Shown piece by piece: positions 56,122 to 64,000 of a DNA stretch of 64,000 nt. The number at the start of each line of letters is the position of its first letter. Position 1 is the first letter of the stretch. A program made the translations under genes and the position numbers. Origin of the DNA: Cognatundibacterium curvum (GTDB taxonomy: Bacteria; Pseudomonadota; Gammaproteobacteria; Burkholderiales; Burkholderiaceae_D); the NCBI RefSeq assembly GCF_014284235.1, contig NZ_JACOGD010000001.1, positions 248,001 through 312,000 of the forward strand, written 5' to 3'. The notes beneath the pieces were generated by a model. It saw nothing but the letters and a program-made list of their open reading frames with translations, was not told the DNA's origin and did not search any database.

Positions 56122-58320
56122 GTGATTTCTGCTTTATGGCGGCAAGCGGCGCTTGCCTGTATCTGTAGTCAGCTGTGTAGTCTGCTGCCATATGCCGTCA
56201 ATCCGGCATATGGCAGCGAACTCAGCGATTTTGCACGCTTCAAAGCGGCCTCTTTGTCTTCAGACGCGACGCTATACGATAGAAATGGCCAGGTTTTACA
56301 GCGTCTGCGGGTCGATATGCAGGAACGCAAGCTGGCCTGGGTCCGGCTGGAGGATATCTCTCCGGCCGTCAGAAATGCGCTGATCGCCTCGGAAGATAAG
56401 CGTTTTTATGAGCACTCTGGGGTGGACTGGAGTGCCGTTGCTGCATCGGCCTGGGGGAATCTGTGGAATACCCGCACCCGCGGTGCATCCACCATCACCA
56501 TGCAATTGGCTGGCCTGCTGGAGCAGGATTTACGCCGCAAAGCTGGCAGCCGTAGTCTGGCACAGAAAGTGAATCAGGCCTGGGTCGCACAAACCCTGGA
56601 ACGCAACTGGAAGAAAGACCAGATATTGGAAGCTTATCTGAATCTGGTGCCATTTCGCGGCGAACTGGTGGGTATTCATGCGCTATCTCAAGTCATGTTT
56701 CAGAAGCACCCCAGCGGACTCGACTATATCGAAGCCGCAATCGCCGTAGCCTTATTGCGCGGACCGAACGCAACTGAAGCCAAAGTCACTGAGCGTGCCT
56801 GTCTGATTTTGCGTGAACAAAAACAGCCCGGCTTATGCACCAATCTTGAAGGCCAGATCAGGCTCGCATTTGCTCAGCTGAGTCGTGGGCTTGCGGTAGC
56901 AGGCAACTTCAGCAACGAAACGGCGGTCGCCAATCTGGCGCCGCATTTTGCGCGTAAGGTCTTAAGTCTGCAACAACGCGAATTCCGCTCCAGTTTGTCG
57001 CGTCCTTTGCAGGTTTATGCCAGAGACAGCCTGGTCCGACATTTATCAGCGCTGGTCGAGCGCAATGTCGAAGATGGCGCGGTGCTGGTGCTCGATAATG
57101 CGACCGGAGAAATCCTGGCCTGGGTTGGCTCCAGCGGGCAATTATCGGATGCCAGTCAGGTCGATGGCGTGCAGGCTTTGCGCCAGGCCGGATCGACGCT
57201 GAAACCGTTTTTATTTGAAATGGCGATAGAAAACCGTTTGATTACGGCGGCCTCGGTGCTGGATGACACGCCAGTCAATCTGAGTACCAGTAATGGGCTG
57301 TACATCCCGCAGAATTACGATAAGCATTTCAAGGGCCTGGTCAGTGCGCGTACTGCATTGGCTTCTTCACTGAATATACCCGCAGTGCGCTTATTGGTAT
57401 CGCTGCAGCCGGAAGCTTTTTTCCAGCGTTTGCGTGCGCTGGGCATGGATTTGCGTGAATCTGGAAATTACTATGGCTATAGCCTGGCTTTAGGCAGTGC
57501 TGATATCAGTTTGCTACAACTGACCAATGCCTATCGTGCGCTGGCCAATCAGGGTAGCTATACACCGGTCAAATGGTCAGTCGCAGAGCAGGAGACTACT
57601 GCTAAACAAGTGATGCAGGCCGGAGCCAGTTACATCATCAGCGATATCCTGAGCGACCGGGCAGCACGCTCTGTGACGTTTGGATTGGAGAATGCTCTGT
57701 CTACCCGGATATGGACCGCAGTCAAAACCGGTACCTCCAAGGATATGCGCGACAACTGGTGTATCGGTTATTCCGACCGCTATACAGTCGGCGTCTGGGT
57801 GGGCAATGCATCCGGCGCACCGATGTGGGATGTATCTGGTGTGACCGGTGCGGCACCCGTGTGGCAGGACGTGATGCATTATCTGCACCGCTCACGTCCA
57901 CAGCGCGCCATTGCGCCACCGAATGGCCTGGTCAGACAAACGATACGCTATGACAATGCGCTGGAAGCAGAGCGCAGCGAATGGTTTTTAGCGGGCACTG
58001 CGCAAAGCCAGATACAGTTAGGTACATCAAACCAGATACAGCCACACATCCTGTATCCCAAAGCCGGCATGATCGCCGCGCTGGACCCCGATATCCCGCT
58101 CGAACGCCAGCGCATACGCATCGCTGCCTATAGTGAACGCGGCATGCTGGTATTGGATGGAAAAAAGCTGACTGCCAGCCTGAATCCGAAAAAAGAACTG
58201 AGCTACGACTGGTTCCCATTCCCGGGGCGACATATGTTGAGCCTGCTCGATGCAGAAGGCCATCTGCAAGATCAGATTATGTTTGAAGTGCGTGGCGCGC
58301 AAATGAAGGCGCCACGCTAA
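56122..58320 (+). CDS. pbpC: Penicillin-binding protein 1C
   Basis: A 732-residue bifunctional peptidoglycan synthase. After a short N-terminal hydrophobic segment the glycosyltransferase domain shows ASEDKRFYEHSGVDW and RGASTITMQLAG. The transpeptidase domain has the Ser358 motif GSTLKP, SSLN and KTGTS (Lys535). A PBP1C-type C-terminal beta domain follows (from about 610, QIQPHILYPKAGMIAAL). GTG start at 56122, 3 bp behind the macroglobulin gene, so both are in one transcript, probably together with the flippase-acyltransferase gene. Confidence 0.95.
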   Translation: MISALWRQAALACICSQLCSLLPYAVNPAYGSELSDFARFKAASLSSDATLYDRNGQVLQRLRVDMQERKLAWVRLEDISPAVRNALIASEDKRFYEHSGVDWSAVAASAWGNLWNTRTRGASTITMQLAGLLEQDLRRKAGSRSLAQKVNQAWVAQTLERNWKKDQILEAYLNLVPFRGELVGIHALSQVMFQKHPSGLDYIEAAIAVALLRGPNATEAKVTERACLILREQKQPGLCTNLEGQIRLAFAQLSRGLAVAGNFSNETAVANLAPHFARKVLSLQQREFRSSLSRPLQVYARDSLVRHLSALVERNVEDGAVLVLDNATGEILAWVGSSGQLSDASQVDGVQALRQAGSTLKPFLFEMAIENRLITAASVLDDTPVNLSTSNGLYIPQNYDKHFKGLVSARTALASSLNIPAVRLLVSLQPEAFFQRLRALGMDLRESGNYYGYSLALGSADISLLQLTNAYRALANQGSYTPVKWSVAEQETTAKQVMQAGASYIISDILSDRAARSVTFGLENALSTRIWTAVKTGTSKDMRDNWCIGYSDRYTVGVWVGNASGAPMWDVSGVTGAAPVWQDVMHYLHRSRPQRAIAPPNGLVRQTIRYDNALEAERSEWFLAGTAQSQIQLGTSNQIQPHILYPKAGMIAALDPDIPLERQRIRIAAYSERGMLVLDGKKLTASLNPKKELSYDWFPFPGRHMLSLLDAEGHLQDQIMFEVRGAQMKAPR

Positions 58321-58326
58321 GCACTG

Positions 58327-59880
58327 TTAATGCGCACCACCCGCATCAACCGGCGCAGAAGATTTTTTTGGTCTGGTGAGCCAGACAAAGCCGATCAATA
58401 CCAGGAAAATCATCGCTGCCATATAAAAGATATCGGTTGCCGCCATGGTACTGGCTTGCACGCTGATGCTACGGTCCAGCACGGCATATGCAGCCTGATC
58501 CGGCAATCCCGCTTGCTGCATGGTTTGCATATTCTGCACAAATGCAGGTGAGGCATAACCGGTGGCTTCGGTCAGTCTCGCATGGTGCAGGGTGCTGCGA
58601 TCATCCCACATGGTGGTCATGATAGAGGCCCCCATGCCGCCACACATAATCCTGACAAAATTGGACAGACCCGATGCCGCAGGAATTTTTTCCGGTGCCT
58701 GACCAGACAGAATGATAGAGGTCAGCGGAATAAAGAACATAGACATAGCCGCACCTTGTATCAGGGTGGGGATCAGCAAACTGACGGTATCGACCTCGGT
58801 ATTGAAGCGTGCACGCATAAAGAACACCAGCGCAAAACCGAGGAAGGCAAGCGAGGCGATGCGGCGTGCGTCAACTTTAGGCAGGATCTTGCCTATGATG
58901 GGTGACAAGATAATCGCAAACACACCAACCGGCGCCATCACTTTACCGGCTTCGGTTGCAGTGTAGCCAAGCTGAGTCTGCAGCCACAGAGGCATGATCA
59001 CCAGACTGCCAAAGAACAGGCCATAGCCAACTGAAATCGCAAGCACCCCGGCGGAGAAATTTCTGCCTTTGAACAGCGAGAGATCGACCACAGGATGATC
59101 CTGACCGTTTTCCCAAACAATGAAATAGATCAGACCAACGACAGCGATCACGGTCAGCAGAATAATTTCGCCGGAATTAAACCAGTCCAGTTCCTTTCCT
59201 TTGTCCAGCATCAGCTGCAGGGCACCGACCCAGATTACCAGCAGTACCAGACCGATTTTATCTATCGGAATCGCGCGCGTGACAGATTCCCGTTTTGCAT
59301 AGATGGACCAGGTGGCCCAGGCGGTAAAGAGTCCGACCGGAATATTGATATAAAAAATCCAGGGCCAGGAATAATTATCTGAAATCCAGCCCCCCAGCAG
59401 TGGCCCCATAATCGGTGCCACCAGCGTCGTCATACCCCATAGCGCGAGCGCCATCGAGCTCTTTGCGGGCGGATAGCTGCCCAGCAGCAGGGCCTGGGAT
59501 AAGGGGATCATCGGTCCTGCGACTGCGCCTTGCAAGATACGCGCGGCAATCAGTGTTTCTATATTCGGTGCCATGCCACACAGCCAGGACGACAGTACGA
59601 ACAACAGGATGGATGCCATAAACAGTCTGACCTGACCGAACTGCATGGTCAGCCAGCCTGTCAGCGGTACCGAAATCGCGTTCGCCACCGCGAATGAGGT
59701 AATGACCCAGGTACCCTGTTGTGGCGAGACGCCGAGGTTACCGGAAATGGCTGGAATCGAGACATTCGCAATCGACGAGTCCAGCACATTCATAAACACT
59801 GCCAGTGACAACGCCAGCGTGCCCATGGCCAGCTGGCTGCCTTGCAAAGGCGGATGGGGAATGCGGGCAGCTGCGCTCAT
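58327..59880 (-). CDS. emrB: DHA2-family multidrug efflux MFS transporter (EmrB type)
   Basis: A 517-residue inner-membrane drug/proton antiporter with 14 predicted helices. Family marks are VFMNVLDSSIANVSIPAI in TM1, GTWVITSFAVANAISVPLTG, and the motif C-like LLGGWISDNYSWPWIFYINIPVGL. It forms a three-part pump with the adaptor and the outer-membrane factor of the same operon. Its start overlaps the adaptor stop (TAATG). Substrates are probably hydrophobic toxic compounds. Confidence 0.93.
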   Translation of the reverse strand: MSAAARIPHPPLQGSQLAMGTLALSLAVFMNVLDSSIANVSIPAISGNLGVSPQQGTWVITSFAVANAISVPLTGWLTMQFGQVRLFMASILLFVLSSWLCGMAPNIETLIAARILQGAVAGPMIPLSQALLLGSYPPAKSSMALALWGMTTLVAPIMGPLLGGWISDNYSWPWIFYINIPVGLFTAWATWSIYAKRESVTRAIPIDKIGLVLLVIWVGALQLMLDKGKELDWFNSGEIILLTVIAVVGLIYFIVWENGQDHPVVDLSLFKGRNFSAGVLAISVGYGLFFGSLVIMPLWLQTQLGYTATEAGKVMAPVGVFAIILSPIIGKILPKVDARRIASLAFLGFALVFFMRARFNTEVDTVSLLIPTLIQGAAMSMFFIPLTSIILSGQAPEKIPAASGLSNFVRIMCGGMGASIMTTMWDDRSTLHHARLTEATGYASPAFVQNMQTMQQAGLPDQAAYAVLDRSISVQASTMAATDIFYMAAMIFLVLIGFVWLTRPKKSSAPVDAGGAH

Positions 59881-61094
59881 TACTTCGCCTTTGTGCTATG
59901 GGATGCCAGATTGGCCTGGATGATGTCAGCGATACGGCGATCGGCATCCTGTGCGCTTTGTTCAAAGACGCGGGTCTGGAATGCCGGAATACTGCGTGCA
60001 GCCGGAGCAGCACTCAATGCCTGTCCTTGCTGTTGTGAGATATCGACTTTGACCTGCATAGAGACGCCTACGCGCAAAGGATGGGCAGCCAGTTCTTTCG
60101 GGTCCAATGAAATTCTCACCGGTACACGCTGTACCACTTTGATCCAGTTGCCGGTTGCATTCTGTGCTGGCAATAAGGCGAAGGCGGAACCGGTACCAGC
60201 TGACACACCCACGACCTTACCGTGAAATTCCACGTCGCTGCCATACACATCAGAATGCAGAACCACATCCTGACCGATGCGCATTTTAGCCAGTTGTACT
60301 TCTTTGAAATTGGCATCCACCCACAGACTGTTCAGCGGGACGATAGACATTAAAGGACTGCCAGCTGCGACGCGTTGACCGATCTGCACCGCACGCTTGG
60401 CGACATAACCGGAAATGGGCGCTGGTAAGCTGGTGCGGCTTTCGGCGATCATCGCTTCTTTCAGACGCGCAGCAGCGCGCAGCACGTTAGGATGCTGTTC
60501 TATGCTGGTGTTTTCGGTCAATACTTTATTGGAAGCGAGCTGCTCTTTGGCAGTGTTCAATGCTGCTTCGCTTTGTTTGACTGCATTGCGTGCGTGTTCG
60601 ATTTCTTCGACTGACACCGCGCCGCTGTTACCGGCTGCCATGCGGCGCGCCAGATCTGCTTTTGCACGTTCCAGCTCTACACTGCGCATATCGGCCATTG
60701 CTTGCAGGCTGTTGTTATTGGCAAAGGTCAGACGAACTTCCCTGACGGTTTGCGCCAGTTGAGCTGCAGCCTGAGTGCTGCTGACTTTCGCATCGGTGTT
60801 ATCGAGTGCAATCAGGGTTTTGCCAGCATCCACCAGGTCGGTGTCATCAGCATGGATGGCAACCACGGTACCGGCGACCTGCGAAGTCAGCTGCACCAGA
60901 TTACCCGCCGCATAGGCATCTTCGGTGTGCTCGAAATTCTTCAGCACGGTCAGCCAGTAATAGCCGTAAGCTGCAGCGGCGATGAGCAGGATGATACTGA
61001 TGATGATCAGGCGGGATTTGCGTTTAGCCGGTGCAGCTTCTGGTGCGACAGTCGCATTCTGTGTGTTTGCTGCGTCTTTATTTGTGGTGTTCAT
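59880..61094 (-). CDS. emrA: HlyD-family efflux adaptor (EmrA type)
   Basis: A 404-residue periplasmic adaptor anchored by one N-terminal helix (about 29-50). A biotinyl-lipoyl-like part follows (HTEDAYAAGNLVQLTSQVAG, then DTDLVDAGKTLIALD), then a helical hairpin (about 100-210) and the beta-barrel part (WVDANFKEVQLAKMRIGQDV). It links the EmrB-type transporter to the outer-membrane factor. The upstream 190-bp gap contains the repeat copy B. Confidence 0.94.
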   Translation of the reverse strand: MNTTNKDAANTQNATVAPEAAPAKRKSRLIIISIILLIAAAAYGYYWLTVLKNFEHTEDAYAAGNLVQLTSQVAGTVVAIHADDTDLVDAGKTLIALDNTDAKVSSTQAAAQLAQTVREVRLTFANNNSLQAMADMRSVELERAKADLARRMAAGNSGAVSVEEIEHARNAVKQSEAALNTAKEQLASNKVLTENTSIEQHPNVLRAAARLKEAMIAESRTSLPAPISGYVAKRAVQIGQRVAAGSPLMSIVPLNSLWVDANFKEVQLAKMRIGQDVVLHSDVYGSDVEFHGKVVGVSAGTGSAFALLPAQNATGNWIKVVQRVPVRISLDPKELAAHPLRVGVSMQVKVDISQQQGQALSAAPAARSIPAFQTRVFEQSAQDADRRIADIIQANLASHSTKAK

Positions 61095-61162
61095 GAGGTT
61101 CTGAATTAAAGTTTAATTTGGCCGTTGGCTTGCGCTAACAGCGATTACTTGAATTATTCGCA

Positions 61163-61260
61163 GGACTTACGCAAATTGTCCCAACAAGGCATGGCGACGC
61201 AGGCAGTAGCTGTGTACGACAAGGAGCCATAACGCCGCTGGGGCGGTTTTGCGTAAGTCC
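61163..61260 (+). repeat. MITE-like repeat, copy B, inside the efflux operon
   Basis: A 98-bp element with the ends GGACTTACGCAAA and TTTTGCGTAAGTCC. It shares the 16-bp block (61193-61208) and the 23-bp block (61223-61245) with copy A; the middle is about 13 bp shorter. It lies between the outer-membrane factor and emrA genes, so the operon's mRNA must pass through it and could fold at its ends. There is no clear target duplication; the flanks TTATTCG and TAATTCG are alike. Confidence 0.75.
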
Positions 61261-61284
61261 TAATTCGTTTGAGTCTGGCTGAAT

Positions 61285-62715
61285 TTACTGCTGGGCTGCC
61301 GGGTAAGCGCCACCAAGCGCTTTGATCAGATTCACACGCGCATCAAGCTGACGGGCGCTGAGTTCAGCCATGTTTTTCTGCTGACTGATGAGCGCTAATT
61401 CAGCACTGATGACAGGCAGACGGTTACTGGTGCCGGTCTCGAAGCGCTGACGGTTGATGGTCAGCACTTGTTGCGCAGCCTGTTGCGCCTGCTCCTGTTG
61501 CGCGATCTGTAATGAGGTGCTTTGCAGCGTCTGTAACTGTTCCGCTGCGTCCTTAAGGGCGTTCAGCACAGCCTGGTTATACTGTAAAACTGCGCTGTCA
61601 GTGTCTGCCACTTTGCCTGCTAACTGAGCACGCAGCCTGCCACCTTCGAACAGTGGTAAATGAATGGCTGGTCCGGCACCAATGATGGCGCTGTCGGATT
61701 TGAGTAGTTTATCCAGACCCAGACTGGATAAGCCCGCAAAGCCGACCAGATTGATATTCGGATAAAAACGATTTTTCGCGAGATCAACTTCGCCACGCAA
61801 GGCTTCTATGCGCCATTTTGCAGCGATGATTTCTGGCTTACGGCCTATCAGATCGAGTGGCAATTCGGCAGGTAGATAAAAATCCACTTTACGGGAGGTA
61901 GCAGGCGTCGCAATGCTGTTGGCAAATTCCGGTGTTTGTCCGGCCAGCAAAGCCAGTTGCAGTTTGGTCTGCGCGATGGCTTCGCGCCAGCTCAGCGCTT
62001 CCGCTTGCAGGTTGGCGACCGAAACCAGATTTTGCTGTAACTCAGAACGGTTATCCAAACCTGCTTTCAGACGTTGCTGACTCAGGCTATCCCAGTCTTT
62101 TCTGAGTTTTAGTTGCTGCTCTGTGAGTGCAAGCTGGCCAGCCTGTTTCTGTAACTGCACCCATTGCCGTGCAATCGCATTGGAGAGCAGTAATTTGGCA
62201 CTCTCGGTTTCAGCTCTGGCCGCCTGTTCGGTAGACAGGCCTACGCGAGACTGGGCTTGATGCTTACCCCAGAAGTCGAGTTCATAACTCAGATTTACCG
62301 TCATCTGGTTATTCGATTCAGAACTGCCAGCCAAAGGTGGTGGCACCATGCCATTCTTAGTGAAACGCTGATACGTGCTTTCGGCGTTCCCGGTCAGGCT
62401 CATCTGACTGTCTGCGGCTAACTGATCTTGCAAAGCCCGGGCATTCGCTATACGCGTGGCAGCAATCTGTACGCCGGGATTGTGCGTCAGCGCAGTCTCA
62501 ATTAACTGACTCAGCTGGGTGCCGCCCAGCTCCGCACTCCAGTTGGTATCCGGCCAGCGCACGGTATCTGCCTTGCCCGATTGACTGACTTTGAGTTCTG
62601 TTGCCTGCTCTTTAATGCCTGAGAAGTCAGCGCAGGCGGATAACAGCAATGCCGCGCTCAGGCTGGTCGCGATCAGACTGAGTCTGGCCGGACTGGTATT
62701 GGAAGTTTGCTTCAT
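61285..62715 (-). CDS. Efflux outer-membrane factor (NodT/OprM type lipoprotein)
   Basis: A 476-residue TolC-like channel protein. The signal ends in LLLSACADF, so it is a lipoprotein. Two repeated OEP domains follow, with NLSYELDFWGKHQAQSR near 130, ELPLDLIGRKPEIIAAKWRI and NRFYPNINLVGFAG in the middle. It forms the outer-membrane exit of the EmrAB-type pump. It is second in the marR operon, 19 bp behind marR. Confidence 0.94.
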   Translation of the reverse strand: MKQTSNTSPARLSLIATSLSAALLLSACADFSGIKEQATELKVSQSGKADTVRWPDTNWSAELGGTQLSQLIETALTHNPGVQIAATRIANARALQDQLAADSQMSLTGNAESTYQRFTKNGMVPPPLAGSSESNNQMTVNLSYELDFWGKHQAQSRVGLSTEQAARAETESAKLLLSNAIARQWVQLQKQAGQLALTEQQLKLRKDWDSLSQQRLKAGLDNRSELQQNLVSVANLQAEALSWREAIAQTKLQLALLAGQTPEFANSIATPATSRKVDFYLPAELPLDLIGRKPEIIAAKWRIEALRGEVDLAKNRFYPNINLVGFAGLSSLGLDKLLKSDSAIIGAGPAIHLPLFEGGRLRAQLAGKVADTDSAVLQYNQAVLNALKDAAEQLQTLQSTSLQIAQQEQAQQAAQQVLTINRQRFETGTSNRLPVISAELALISQQKNMAELSARQLDARVNLIKALGGAYPAAQQ

Positions 62716-62734
62716 AGGATAAGTGATATTGAGA

Positions 62735-63229
62735 TTATTGATTGCCTGAGCAATTAATTTGATAGGTATCGAGTTTGTCGCGATTAGCGAGTAATTTGCG
62801 TAGCAGGCACTTTAGAAAGCCCAGCTCTTCCTGCGTAAAGCCAGTCAGGGCCACATCCATCACCTCGCGGAATATCGGCGGCAGCTGTACTGCGAGTTGC
62901 TGACCTGCCTCAGTCAACTCCAGCCGGAACAGACGCTTGTCGGATAGATCTGCAACCCGCGTTATCCAGCCTTTTTCAGCCATCTTATCCAGTGTGCGCT
63001 TCATGGCTGCTGAGTCGATGAACAGGTCGCGTGCTAATTCGGCTGCAGTTGAGCATTTCTGCATATGCAGCATCATGAACACGCTGCCCTGAGCATGGGT
63101 GACGCCGAGGCGACTCAATGCTGCGTCGATAGAGCGCGACACCATGGTGCGTGAACGTGACATTAAATAGCCGACGCTATCCTCAATCTGGGTTACGTCG
63201 AACTGCAAAGGAGTGGGGGTGTCGTGCAT
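62735..63229 (-). CDS. MarR-family transcriptional repressor of the efflux operon
   Basis: A 164-residue winged-helix regulator (AQGSVFMMLHMQKCSTAAEL, IDSAAMKRTLDKMAEKGWIT, wing SDKRLFRLELTEAG). It is first in the operon marR-OMF-emrA-emrB. A perfect palindrome lies in its promoter, so it most likely represses the whole operon and itself until an effector compound binds, as EmrR does for emrAB in E. coli. GAGGAAA precedes the ATG. Confidence 0.94.
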   Translation of the reverse strand: MHDTPTPLQFDVTQIEDSVGYLMSRSRTMVSRSIDAALSRLGVTHAQGSVFMMLHMQKCSTAAELARDLFIDSAAMKRTLDKMAEKGWITRVADLSDKRLFRLELTEAGQQLAVQLPPIFREVMDVALTGFTQEELGFLKCLLRKLLANRDKLDTYQINCSGNQ

Positions 63230-63247
63230 ATTTCCTCAAGTTAAATC

Positions 63248-63267
63248 ATTGCCTAGGCAATAGTATA
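63248..63267 (-). promoter_or_regulatory. MarR operator palindrome and -10 element
   Basis: ATTGCCTAGGCAAT (63248-63261) is a perfect 14-bp palindrome directly behind a TATACT -10 element (63262-63267) on the minus strand, 19 bp before the marR start. Bound repressor would cover the transcription start. The -35 region is weak. Confidence 0.75.
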
Positions 63268-63296
63268 GTGCATCTGAAAATTTTCTGCAGGACATA

Positions 63297-63323
63297 AAAA
63301 AAGCACCGCGTACGGTGCTTTTT
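63297..63323. terminator. Terminator of the PhoH-like gene
   Basis: AAAAAGCACCG / CGGTGCTTTTT with a four-base loop. Runs of A and T on both sides allow use in either direction. Confidence 0.85.
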
Positions 63324-63341
63324 AAAGAGACTGGAAAGTAC

Positions 63342-64000
63342 TCAGAGGATTTCACTAGCATGATCCGCCAGCCTGGAGCGTTCACCCCGGGCCAGCGTGA
63401 CATGGCCGCTATGGGCCCAGCCCTTGAAACGATCTACAACATAAGTCAGACCACTCGAACCTTCGGTCAGGTAAGGCGTATCAATCTGCGCGATATTGCC
63501 GAGGCAAACGATCTTAGTGCCAGGACCGGCACGCGTGACCAGCGTCTTAACCTGTTTTGGGGTCAGATTCTGAGCTTCATCGATAATCAGGAACTTATTG
63601 ACGAAGGTACGGCCACGCATGAAGTTAAGCGATTTGATCTTAATCTTGGAACGGATCAGATCCTGGGTCGCAGCACGGCCCCAGTCGCCGGCATCGTTAT
63701 CGGATTTATTCAATACTTCCAGATTGTCGTCAAATGCGCCCATCCATGGTGACATCTTCTCTTCTTCTGTGCCTGGCAGGAAGCCGATATCTTCACCCAC
63801 CGGTACAGTCACACGGGTCACGATAATCTCGTTATAGGTCTTGGTTTCCAATACCTGCGCCAGGCCAGAAGCCAATGCAAGTAAGGTTTTGCCAGTACCA
63901 GCCTGACCCAGCAGGGTAACAAAATCGCATTCCGGATCCATCAGCAGATTCAGTGCGAAATTCTGTTCACGATTGCGTGAGGTGACACCCCATACGCTGT
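63342..64000 (-). CDS. PhoH-family ATPase, 5' part outside window
   Basis: The C-terminal 219 residues of a PhoH-like P-loop protein; the frame is open to the right edge. Visible are VWGVTSRNREQNFALNLLMD, Walker [15 protein letters not shown], the RVTVPVGEDIGFLPGTEEEK motif, and Walker B FLIIDEAQNLTPKQVKTLVT followed by RAGPGTKIVCLGN. The end of this type normally belongs to PhoH2-like proteins with an N-terminal PIN nuclease domain, which would lie outside the window. It may act as an RNA helicase/nuclease; the role is not established. Confidence 0.93.
   Translation of the reverse strand, partial: SVWGVTSRNREQNFALNLLMDPECDFVTLLGQAGTGKTLLALASGLAQVLETKTYNEIIVTRVTVPVGEDIGFLPGTEEEKMSPWMGAFDDNLEVLNKSDNDAGDWGRAATQDLIRSKIKIKSLNFMRGRTFVNKFLIIDEAQNLTPKQVKTLVTRAGPGTKIVCLGNIAQIDTPYLTEGSSGLTYVVDRFKGWAHSGHVTLARGERSRLADHASEIL

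Overview
The window looks like chromosomal DNA of a betaproteobacterium of the order Burkholderiales, most likely an Oxalobacteraceae member such as Undibacterium. This rests on the carA-carB-greA-yhbY-rlmE-ftsH-folP-glmM order, the style of the proteins and moderate base composition. The genus is an inference. No phage, plasmid, CRISPR array or complete insertion sequence is visible.

Left part (1-9933). A lipoprotein-type alkyl sulfatase, cut by the left edge, diverges from a LysR regulator in an SdsA/SdsB-like arrangement. An identical 11-bp palindrome lies in their shared promoter region and again behind the lysR gene. A chemoreceptor and an orphan sensor histidine kinase follow. Next is a bufferin-type copper RiPP locus: a small six-Cys secreted precursor, a hairpin, and one protein that fuses the DUF692 modification enzyme to its DUF2063 partner. 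A secreted protein of unknown function follows.

Stress region (10479-21591). A five-gene operon encodes a DJ-1/Hsp31-like protein, TehA, a secreted cupin, an atypical SDR and an amine-oxidase-like flavoprotein. It is followed by a tandem-cupin gene plus a TetR regulator, and by an unknown gene on the other strand. Four copies of one 16-bp near-palindrome (11 invariant positions) sit at or beside the -10 elements of the four promoters I could place for these genes. This looks like a self-contained TetR regulon. Beyond it are two paralogous Crp/Fnr regulators, a DUF3309 mini-protein, a coiled-coil protein, small membrane proteins and a decayed alcohol dehydrogenase.

Middle part (21873-44183). 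This holds a SEL1-repeat lipoprotein and a CpdB-like nucleotidase preceded by two LacI/PurR-type boxes in inverted orientation. A patatin lipoprotein, an NlpC/P60 peptidase and a GlcG-like protein come next. The core housekeeping block carAB-greA-yhbY-rlmE-ftsH-folP-glmM follows, then tRNA-Arg(UCU), an M13 peptidase, an alpha/beta hydrolase, recJ and a gene coupled to it.

Right part (44239-64000). The envelope genes are lolC-lolD, an outer-membrane barrel plus polysaccharide deacetylase, an LplT-PlsC fusion, and a thioester alpha-2-macroglobulin with penicillin-binding protein 1C. An emrAB-type efflux operon with its outer-membrane factor and a MarR repressor follows; the repressor has a perfect palindromic operator. 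The window ends in a PhoH-like ATPase cut by the right edge. Two copies of a roughly 100-bp element with terminal inverted repeats lie at 48302-48412 and 61163-61260, the second inside the efflux operon.
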